Source of the DNA: Kosakonia sacchari SP1
GTDB taxonomy: Bacteria > Pseudomonadota > Gammaproteobacteria > Enterobacterales > Enterobacteriaceae
Direction: 5' to 3'
Assembly (NCBI RefSeq): GCF_000300455.3
Contig: NZ_CP007215.2
Location: forward strand, 1,426,001 to 1,490,000
DNA length: 64,000 nucleotides
In this document: piece after piece, positions 57,530 through 64,000 of the stretch
How the letters are laid out: every line of letters begins with the position of its first letter
Numbering within the stretch: position 1 is the stretch's first letter
Notes under the pieces: model-generated
What the model was told of the DNA's origin: nothing
Databases searched by the model: none
The model's input: the letters and a program-made list of their open reading frames with translations, nothing else
Translations under genes and position numbers: made by a program

Positions 57530-57563
57530 AATCAGACCAGTGGCGAGAGTATAGGTCTGACCA
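57530..57563 (-). promoter_or_regulatory. FadR operators of fadL
   Basis: Two sites upstream of fadL match the FadR core TGGTCNGACCA: one at 57553-57563 (AGGTCTGACCA), whose flank forms TATACT, a likely -10 on the minus strand, and one at 57530-57540 (imperfect). E. coli fadL also has two FadR sites. The rest of the 378-base gap (57434-57811) shows the promoter of yfcZ and no gene. Confidence 0.75.
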
Positions 57564-57811
57564 GAGGAAATGTTGCAAGTATGTATATAAGTTTTTTCAA
57601 TTGTGATCTTCGAAACGGGATCTGCGCAGCAAAATTGCCCCCGGTGTTAATCAGTCGATTAGATGATTTTTGTTTTAGATCATTTTTAAGTGTGATTTCG
57701 GTCACTTATCACCGCTTGCGGAATTAACGACTGGAGCCACATTCCCTCGCGGCGTAAAATATGTGCAACGTTTATCTGGCACCTTGGGTGCGAATTCAGA
57801 GGAAATCTACC

Positions 57812-58096
57812 ATGAGTAAATGCAGTGCTGATGAAACCCCGGTTTGCTGCTGTATGGATGTTGGCACCATTATGGACAACTCCGACTGCACCGCCTCTTA
57901 CAGCCGCGTGTTCGCTAACCGCGCCGATGCTGACGAAACCCTGGCTGCGCTGAGCGCCAGAGCCCGCAGCGTGGAATCCGATCCTTGCCAAATCACCTCC
58001 ACGTTTACGGAAGTGGCCGACGGTGTGCGCCTGGATATCGATTTTGTCTTCGCTTGCGAAGCCGAAACGCTGATTTTCCAGCTCGGTCTGCGTTAA
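57812..58096 (+). CDS. yfcZ: DUF406 family protein YfcZ
   Basis: This 94-residue protein matches E. coli YfcZ: a cysteine-rich N-terminus (M-S-K-C-S-A-D-E-T-P-V-C-C-C-M-D-V-G-T) followed by a small alpha-beta domain (V-F-A-N-R-A-D-A-D). The Cys cluster could bind metal, but no function is known. CAGAGGA lies ten bases upstream of the ATG; the longer frame to 57761 is not conserved. A terminator follows the stop. Confidence 0.9.
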   Translation: MSKCSADETPVCCCMDVGTIMDNSDCTASYSRVFANRADADETLAALSARARSVESDPCQITSTFTEVADGVRLDIDFVFACEAETLIFQLGLR

Positions 58097-58106
58097 TTAT
58101 CCCGCC

Positions 58107-58133
58107 AACGCTCCCATCCAGCGGGAGCGTTTT
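58107..58133 (+). terminator. Terminator after yfcZ
   Basis: AACGCTCCC, loop ATCCAGC, GGGAGCGTT and a short T run. Confidence 0.85.
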
Positions 58134-58214
58134 GTTAAGTATCTCTGTGCCTTAGCTCCCATTTTTTTCTCCCTCCCATTGGCTAAATGTAAAAAATTGG
58201 TTAAGACTGTTATC

Positions 58215-58225
58215 AGGTCAGACCA
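58215..58225 (+). promoter_or_regulatory. FadR operator of fadIJ
   Basis: AGGTCAGACCA matches the FadR consensus except the first base, 34 bases before the fadI start, as expected for the fatty-acid-inducible fadIJ operon. Confidence 0.75.
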
Positions 58226-58258
58226 CTTAATGCATTACGCTGTTAACAGGGGAGTGTT

Positions 58259-59566
58259 ATGAAGGCATTACCGCTTGTCACCCGCCAGGGTGACCGCATT
58301 GCCATTGTCAGTGGGTTACGTACCCCTTTTGCCCGCCAGGCGACCGTCTTTCACGGTGTGCCGGCCATCGATCTTGGCAAAATGGTGGTGGGAGAGATGC
58401 TGGCACGCAGCGAAATTCCCCCCGAAGTGATTGAGCAACTGGTTTTTGGCCAGGTGGTTCAAATGCCCGAAGCGCCGAATATTGCGCGCGAAATTGTGCT
58501 TGGCACCGGCATGAGTGTGCATACCGATGCTTACAGCGTAAGCCGCGCCTGCGCGACCAGCTTCCAGGCGGTGGCGAATGTCACCGAAAGCCTGCTGGCG
58601 GGCACCATTCGTGCAGGTATCGCCGGTGGCGCAGACTCATCTTCAGTGCTGCCAATTGGCGTCAGCAAAAAACTGGCGCGAGCGCTGGTGGATGCCAATA
58701 AAGCGCGCAGCATGGGGCAAAAACTGAAACTCTTCTCGCGCCTGCGTCTGCGTGACCTGCTGCCGGTTCCTCCGGCGGTGGCGGAATATTCCACCGGCTT
58801 ACGCATGGGCGACACCGCGGAACAGATGGCAAAAACCTACGGTATCAGCCGTGAGCAGCAGGATGCGCTGGCGCACCGCTCACACCAGCTTGCCGCCCAG
58901 GCCTGGGCAGAAGGCAAATTGGCAGAAGAGGTGATGACCGCTTACACACCGCCATTTCGTGACCCGGTCGAAAAAGATAACAACGTACGTACAAATTCGA
59001 GCCTGGCGGATTATGCAAAACTGCGTCCGGCGTTTGATCGCCAACACGGTACGGTGACGGCGGCCAACAGTACGCCGCTTACCGATGGCGCTGCGGCGGT
59101 GATCCTGATGACCGAATCCCGCGCCAAAGAGCTGGGGCTGGTACCGTTGGGATACCTGCGTAGTTATGCGTTTACCGCGATTGATGTGCGTGAAGATATG
59201 CTGCTTGGCCCGGCGTGGGCAACGCCGCTGGCGCTGGAGCGAGCCGGGTTATCAATGGCGGATTTAACCCTGCTTGATATGCATGAAGCCTTTGCCGCGC
59301 AAACCCTGAGTAACCTGAAGCTGATGGCCAGCGAACGTTTTGCCCGTGAAGTGCTGGGGCGTTCACAGGCGACCGGCGAAGTGGATGACAGTAAATTTAA
59401 CGTGCTTGGCGGCTCTATCGCTTATGGGCATCCGTTTGCCGCTACCGGCGCGCGTATGATCACCCAAACCCTGCATGAGCTGCGCCGTCGTGGTGGCGGT
59501 TTTGGTCTGGTGACGGCCTGTGCCGCAGGTGGTCTGGGCGCAGCAATGGTTCTGGAGGCAGAGTAA
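58259..59566 (+). CDS. fadI: 3-ketoacyl-CoA thiolase FadI
   Basis: This 435-residue thiolase matches E. coli FadI, the thiolase subunit of the second fatty-acid oxidation complex, active with anaerobic beta-oxidation. The nucleophile is Cys98 in S-R-A-C-A-T-S, and the C-terminal C-A-A-G-G-L-G and [10 protein letters not shown] complete the site. GGGGAG precedes the ATG. Its TAA overlaps the fadJ ATG by one base. FadR should repress it. Confidence 0.95.
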   Translation: MKALPLVTRQGDRIAIVSGLRTPFARQATVFHGVPAIDLGKMVVGEMLARSEIPPEVIEQLVFGQVVQMPEAPNIAREIVLGTGMSVHTDAYSVSRACATSFQAVANVTESLLAGTIRAGIAGGADSSSVLPIGVSKKLARALVDANKARSMGQKLKLFSRLRLRDLLPVPPAVAEYSTGLRMGDTAEQMAKTYGISREQQDALAHRSHQLAAQAWAEGKLAEEVMTAYTPPFRDPVEKDNNVRTNSSLADYAKLRPAFDRQHGTVTAANSTPLTDGAAAVILMTESRAKELGLVPLGYLRSYAFTAIDVREDMLLGPAWATPLALERAGLSMADLTLLDMHEAFAAQTLSNLKLMASERFAREVLGRSQATGEVDDSKFNVLGGSIAYGHPFAATGARMITQTLHELRRRGGGFGLVTACAAGGLGAAMVLEAE

Positions 59567-61713
59567 TGACCACAACATCGGCATTTACCCTTAATGTGCG
59601 TCCCGACAATGTGGCGGTAGTCGCTATTGATGTACCGAATGAGAAGATGAACACGCTGAAAGCGGAGTTCGCGACCGACGTGCGCGCCATCCTCAAACAG
59701 ATCCGCGATAACAAAGCGTTGCGCGGCGTGGTGTTTATCTCAGCAAAACCGGACAATTTTATTGCGGGCGCGGATATCAATATGATCGCCCGCTGTCAGA
59801 CGGCGAAAGAGGCCGAAGATCTTGCCCGTCAGGGGCAGCAGTTAATGGCGGAAATCCATGCGCTGCCGATCCCGGTCGTTGCTGCGATTAATGGCCCTTG
59901 CCTCGGCGGTGGGCTGGAACTGGCGCTGGCGTGCCATCGCCGGATTTGTACGAACGATGCCAAAACGGTGCTGGGATTACCGGAAGTGCAGTTGGGCTTG
60001 CTTCCCGGCTCTGGCGGTACACAGCGCTTACCGCGCCTGATTGGCGTGAGTACCGCGCTGGAGATGATCCTCACCGGTAAGCAGTTACGGCCACGGCAGG
60101 CATTAAAAGTGGGGCTGGTTGACGATGTGGTTCCGCCTTCCATTTTGCTGGACGCCGCCGTCGGGCTGGTTTCGCAGGGGCGTCCTGCCAGCCGTCATTT
60201 ACCGGTGCGCGAACGCATTCTTGCCGGGCCGCTTGGCCGCACTTTATTGTTCCGCATGGTGGCGAAGCAAACGGAGCAGAAAATCCAGGGGAATTACCCT
60301 GCCGCGTCGCGCATTCTCTCGGTGATTGAAACCGGTCTTGCCCAGGGGCGCAGCAGCGGTTATGACGCCGAAGCACGCGCGTTTGGCCAACTGGCGATGA
60401 CGCCGCAATCGCAGGCGCTGCGGCATCTCTTCTTTACCAGTACCGATATCAAAAAAGATCCTGGCAGCGCCGTCGAACCCGGCCCGCTTAACAGTGTGGG
60501 AGTGCTGGGCGGTGGGTTGATGGGCGGCGGTATCGCGTTTGTCACGGCCAGCAAAGGGGGGGTGCCGGTTCGCATTAAAGATATTAATGCGAAGGGCATT
60601 AACCATGCGCTGAAATACAGTTGGCAACAACTGGATAAAAAAGTGCGCCGTCGTTACCTGAAACCCGCCGAGCGCGACAGCCAGATGGCGAAGATCTCCG
60701 GTTCGCTCGATTATCGTGGCTTCGCCCACCGCGATCTGGTGATTGAAGCGGTGTTTGAGGATTTAGCGTTGAAGCAGAAAATGGTGGGTGAAGTTGAAGC
60801 CAACTGCGCAGCGCATACCATTTTCGCGTCCAATACCTCGTCTTTACCGATCGGCGATATTGCTGCGAATGCGACGCGTCCGGAAAAAGTCATCGGATTA
60901 CATTTTTTTAGCCCGGTGGAAAAAATGCCGCTGGTGGAGGTGATTCCCCATGCAGGCACCGATGAGCAGACCATTGCCACAACGGTGAAACTGGCAAAAA
61001 AACAGGGCAAAACACCCATTGTGGTGGCCGATAAAGCGGGTTTTTACGTTAACCGCATCCTCGCGCCTTATATTAATGAAGCGATGCGTCTGTTAAGCGA
61101 AGGGCAACGCATTGAAACAATCGATCAGGCGCTGGTGAAATTCGGTTTTCCTGTGGGCCCCATCCAGTTGCTGGATGAAGTGGGGATCGATACCGGCACC
61201 AAAATTATCCCTGTGCTGGAAGCCGCATACGGGGAACGTTTTAGCGCGCCTGCAAGTGTGGTTAACGCAATCTTGAATGATGATCGCAAAGGCAGAAAAA
61301 ATGAGCGCGGTTTCTATCTTTACCCGGCGAAAGGGCGTAAAAGCAAAAAGCAGCCAGACCCATCGATCTACCGCTTAATCGGTGTTTCAGATGGCACACA
61401 GTTACCGTCTCAGCAGATAGCAGAACGGTGCGTGATGTTGATGCTGAACGAAGCGGCTCGCTGCTTTGATGAACAGGTGATTCGCAGTGCGCGCGATGGT
61501 GACGTTGGCGCCGTGTTTGGTATCGGTTTCCCACCGTTTTTGGGGGGGCCATTCCACTATATGGATGCGCTGGGCGTAAGCGAAGTGGTGGCGACACTAC
61601 AGCGGTTACAGGCGCAGTATGGCGAGCGTTTTGCACCTTGCGAGCCGCTGTTACGCATGGCGGAACAAGGTGTAACTTTCTGGCCGATAAAAGAAACTGA
61701 ACGTTTCAGTTAG
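59566..61713 (+). CDS. fadJ: Multifunctional fatty-acid oxidation protein FadJ
   Basis: This 715-residue protein matches E. coli FadJ. The N-terminal half is an enoyl-CoA hydratase (crotonase fold, A-G-A-D-I-N and [17 protein letters not shown]) and the C-terminal half a 3-hydroxyacyl-CoA dehydrogenase with the NAD site [13 protein letters not shown] near residue 308, the catalytic His in G-L-H-F-F-S-P and the E-V-I pair. It works with FadI. The one-base overlap with fadI means coupled translation. Confidence 0.95.
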   Translation: MTTTSAFTLNVRPDNVAVVAIDVPNEKMNTLKAEFATDVRAILKQIRDNKALRGVVFISAKPDNFIAGADINMIARCQTAKEAEDLARQGQQLMAEIHALPIPVVAAINGPCLGGGLELALACHRRICTNDAKTVLGLPEVQLGLLPGSGGTQRLPRLIGVSTALEMILTGKQLRPRQALKVGLVDDVVPPSILLDAAVGLVSQGRPASRHLPVRERILAGPLGRTLLFRMVAKQTEQKIQGNYPAASRILSVIETGLAQGRSSGYDAEARAFGQLAMTPQSQALRHLFFTSTDIKKDPGSAVEPGPLNSVGVLGGGLMGGGIAFVTASKGGVPVRIKDINAKGINHALKYSWQQLDKKVRRRYLKPAERDSQMAKISGSLDYRGFAHRDLVIEAVFEDLALKQKMVGEVEANCAAHTIFASNTSSLPIGDIAANATRPEKVIGLHFFSPVEKMPLVEVIPHAGTDEQTIATTVKLAKKQGKTPIVVADKAGFYVNRILAPYINEAMRLLSEGQRIETIDQALVKFGFPVGPIQLLDEVGIDTGTKIIPVLEAAYGERFSAPASVVNAILNDDRKGRKNERGFYLYPAKGRKSKKQPDPSIYRLIGVSDGTQLPSQQIAERCVMLMLNEAARCFDEQVIRSARDGDVGAVFGIGFPPFLGGPFHYMDALGVSEVVATLQRLQAQYGERFAPCEPLLRMAEQGVTFWPIKETERFS

Positions 61714-61922
61714 TGTCTAAAAAAGTAATTCTGTTATACCTCATGGGCTTTACGGTTATTTAATAAACAGTGATTGACTATACTTGCGCCATTGAGGTAA
61801 AAAACAGCGTTTCATTCAACGAATGGATCAGGCACAATGCCCGGCCATTAATATTTTCCGCTGTCGCGAAATGATTTTGCTGTGAAAGTATTAATGATTC
61901 TGGTTAACAAAAGCGGTGCAAT

Positions 61923-62408
61923 ATGCAAGTTTTTATCATGCGTCACGGCGACGCTGCCCTCGATGCAGCCAGTGACTCGGTTCGTCCCTTAACCCCTTGT
62001 GGCTGTGACGAAACTCGTCAAATGGCAACATGGTTGAAAGGCCAAAAAGTGGATATTGAACGTGTTCTGGTCAGCCCTTTTTTACGTGCTGAACAGACGC
62101 TGGATAAGGTAGGGGAGTGTATGAACCTGCCTGACAACGTGGATGTCCTGCCGGAACTGACGCCTTGTGGCGATATCGGCCTGGTCAGCGCCTATTTACA
62201 GGCGCTGGCGAATGAAGGTACTTCCGCCGTGCTGGTGATTTCTCACCTGCCGTTGGTCGGATACCTGGTGTCCGAACTCTGCCCGGGTGAAGCGCCGCCG
62301 ATGTTTACCACTTCCGCCATCGCCAGCGTCACGCTGGATGGAGACGGTAAAGGTGTCTTTAACTGGCAAATGAGTCCCTGCAACCTGAAGATGCCAAAAG
62401 CTATCTGA
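61923..62408 (+). CDS. sixA: Phosphohistidine phosphatase SixA
   Basis: This 161-residue protein matches E. coli SixA, which removes phosphate from the histidine-phosphotransfer domain of ArcB and of PtsN-system proteins. The catalytic R-H-G is at residues 7-9 (His8), with the second histidine in V-I-S-H-L-P. Length equals that of E. coli. It is monocistronic; the 209-base gap before it holds an AT-rich promoter region with no other gene. Confidence 0.95.
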   Translation: MQVFIMRHGDAALDAASDSVRPLTPCGCDETRQMATWLKGQKVDIERVLVSPFLRAEQTLDKVGECMNLPDNVDVLPELTPCGDIGLVSAYLQALANEGTSAVLVISHLPLVGYLVSELCPGEAPPMFTTSAIASVTLDGDGKGVFNWQMSPCNLKMPKAI

Positions 62409-62430
62409 TTCGCCGGACCATGAAAGATAA

Positions 62431-62453
62431 AGAGCCGCATAATGCGGCTCTTG
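62431..62453. terminator. Hairpin between sixA and smrB
   Basis: AGAGCCGC, loop ATAAT, GCGGCTCT; both flanks are weakly U-rich (TTGTCGTTT on the right). Confidence 0.65.
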
Positions 62454-62464
62454 TCGTTTCCGCT

Positions 62465-63016
62465 TCAGGACAACTCCGGTGGCTGCCACTCTTCCACCTC
62501 TATAAGCACCAGTATCGCCGCATCGCCGCCATATTCTTTCGGGGCCTGGTGAAACGCCATCACATGCGGATGCTGCGCCAGCCATAACGGTGTTTGCTGT
62601 TTGAGAATATGTTTGCCGTGGCCGTGCATCACGCAGGCGCAAAACACATGTTCTCGACGGCAGGCGGCAATCAACGCTCCCAGTTCCTGCTTCGCCTGAA
62701 GCTGGGTTAAACCGTGCAGATCAAGAAACAGTTCCGGAGCATAATCGCCACGGCGGATCTTTTTCAGCTCAAAATGGCTGACATCGTTGCGCACATATTT
62801 TACCGGGCCTTCGGTGTTTAACAGCGGCTGGAACTCATCAGAAAAATAGTGGCTGTTATCGGCCTGCTCCTGCAACAACCGTTTCTCCGGCACTTCAGTG
62901 ATTTTTTTTCGCGCCGGGCGATGAACCACGGTATCCTGCTTAATCTGGCGTGTACCGGTCATCAGTTGCCGGAACAGCGCCTGTTCCTCCTCGCTAAGCG
63001 ATGGTTTCTTTTTCAT
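62465..63016 (-). CDS. smrB: Ribosome-rescue endonuclease SmrB
   Basis: This 183-residue protein matches E. coli SmrB (YfcN), which cuts mRNA between collided ribosomes. The Smr domain motif is F-L-D-L-H-G-L-T near residue 95, followed by the catalytic H-G-H-G-K loop (C-V-M-H-G-H-G-K) near residue 130; the long N-terminal extension carries the ribosome-binding helix. It is divergent from prmB. The start has GAAAGAAAAGA upstream, which is only a weak ribosome-binding site. Confidence 0.94.
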   Translation of the reverse strand: MKKKPSLSEEEQALFRQLMTGTRQIKQDTVVHRPARKKITEVPEKRLLQEQADNSHYFSDEFQPLLNTEGPVKYVRNDVSHFELKKIRRGDYAPELFLDLHGLTQLQAKQELGALIAACRREHVFCACVMHGHGKHILKQQTPLWLAQHPHVMAFHQAPKEYGGDAAILVLIEVEEWQPPELS

Positions 63017-63182
63017 CTGCGCATCTCATCTTTTCTTTCTTTCAGTGTACCCGACTCATTGCGCCAGCGGTGCAGCAAAATGCATTTTTACCCCGCGCAG
63101 GCGCGTGAGAATGCTGATTTATCGCCGTCTTCATGGCAAACTAGCCGCCGAAATTAATGCGAGCATGCGCCTGGGGGATACC

Positions 63183-64000
63183 ATGGATAAAATTTTCGTC
63201 GACGAAGCAGTGAACGAGCTGCACACCATTCAGGACATGTTGCGCTGGTCGGTCAGCCGATTTAGCGCCGCCAATATCTGGTACGGTCATGGCACCGACA
63301 ACCCGTGGGACGAAGCGGTGCAACTGGTGTTGCCAACGCTCTACCTTCCGCTGGATATCCCGGAAGATATGCGCACCGCGCGCCTGACCTCCAGCGAGCG
63401 TCACCGCATTGTTGAGCGCGTGATCCGCCGCGTTAACGAACGTATTCCGGTGGCTTACCTCACCAATAAAGCCTGGTTTTGCGGCCACGAATTTTATGTT
63501 GATGAGCGCGTGCTGGTGCCGCGTTCGCCGATTGGCGAGCTAATTAATAACCGTTTTGCCGGGCTTATCGATGAACAGCCGAAGCACATTCTTGATATGT
63601 GTACCGGTAGCGGCTGTATCGCGATTGCCTGTGCTTATGCCTTTCCCGAAGCGGAAGTGGACGCCGTCGATATCTCCACGGACGCGCTGGCGGTCACCGA
63701 GCACAACATCGAAGAGCACGGGCTTATTCATCACGTGACGCCAATCCGCTCTGACGTCTTCCGCGACTTGCCGAAAGTGCAGTACGACCTGATTGTGACC
63801 AACCCGCCGTACGTTGACGAAGAAGATATGGCCGATCTGCCTTCCGAGTATCGCCACGAGCCGGAGCTTGGCCTGGCTTCCGGCAGCGATGGCCTGAAAC
63901 TGACGCGCCGCATCCTCGCCTGTGCGCCGGATTACCTCTCTGACAACGGCATCCTGATTTGTGAAGTGGGTAACAGCATGGTACATCTGATGGAACAATA
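63183..64000 (+). CDS. prmB: 50S ribosomal protein L3 glutamine methyltransferase PrmB (partial)
   Basis: The first 272 codons of PrmB (YfcB) are present; the gene runs off the window at 64000. The start [13 protein letters not shown] and the whole length match E. coli PrmB. The SAM motif I is [10 protein letters not shown] and the catalytic motif is N-P-P-Y. It methylates glutamine 150 of ribosomal protein L3. About 38 residues are missing at the C-terminus compared with E. coli. Confidence 0.96.
   Translation, partial: MDKIFVDEAVNELHTIQDMLRWSVSRFSAANIWYGHGTDNPWDEAVQLVLPTLYLPLDIPEDMRTARLTSSERHRIVERVIRRVNERIPVAYLTNKAWFCGHEFYVDERVLVPRSPIGELINNRFAGLIDEQPKHILDMCTGSGCIAIACAYAFPEAEVDAVDISTDALAVTEHNIEEHGLIHHVTPIRSDVFRDLPKVQYDLIVTNPPYVDEEDMADLPSEYRHEPELGLASGSDGLKLTRRILACAPDYLSDNGILICEVGNSMVHLMEQ

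Noticed and set aside
62196-62642. Minus-strand frame spanning sixA and smrB
   Set aside because: It overlaps two conserved genes in other frames and crosses the hairpin between them.

Overview
The window comes from a chromosome of the Enterobacteriaceae, most likely an Enterobacter/Kosakonia/Klebsiella-type organism. The evidence is a backbone in E. coli-like order (yfeD-yfeC, two tRNA-Ala, pdeA, nupC, mntH, ypeC, yfeO, glk, ypdB-ypdA, alaC, ypdK, then argW, yfdC, mlaA, fadL, yfcZ, fadI-fadJ, sixA, smrB, prmB). It is interrupted by genes typical of Enterobacter and Klebsiella relatives: ramR-romA-ramA, indolepyruvate decarboxylase (ipdC) and a large histidine-utilisation (hut) locus. I saw no insertion sequence, integrase or CRISPR array.

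Layout. 0.2-16.9 kb is accessory: a lipoprotein YncE-like propeller with a TonB-dependent siderophore receptor, a LysR/acetyltransferase pair, a relBE toxin-antitoxin pair, an orphan glutamine-synthetase-family gene, a Nudix hydrolase, a chemoreceptor behind a sigma-28 promoter, pheP, and several regulators and transporters. 17-22 kb holds an MFS pump with an XRE-type regulator, then ramR and romA-ramA, with a perfect palindromic RamR-type operator on the romA -10 element. 22-38.4 kb is backbone with ipdC and an aldo-keto reductase inserted between ypeC and yfeO. 38.4-53.7 kb is the hut locus, lying on the 3' side of a tRNA-Arg (CCU) gene that has no encoded CCA. 53.9-64 kb is backbone for phospholipid transport and fatty-acid oxidation, ending inside prmB.

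The hut locus is the most unusual region. It encodes canonical HutH, HutU, HutI, HutF and HutG, so histidine is predicted to be degraded by the five-step route (urocanate, imidazolonepropionate, formiminoglutamate, formylglutamate, glutamate) under the repressor HutC. In front of hutH lies an in-frame remnant of a second hutU that has lost about 385 internal codons. Between hutU and hutD is an operon of four OpuC/OsmU-type (quaternary-amine) ABC transporter genes and a divergent HutH-family lyase that lacks the normal MIO-forming context and two catalytic-site residues. HutC-like palindromes sit at all four hut promoter regions, including this one. My main hypothesis is that this operon imports a betaine of histidine (hercynine, or ergothioneine) and eliminates trimethylamine, feeding the urocanate skeleton into the hut pathway.

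Several starts were moved from the longest reading frame to codons with a good Shine-Dalgarno sequence or family alignment. Function names rest on my recognition of the protein families; no search could be run.
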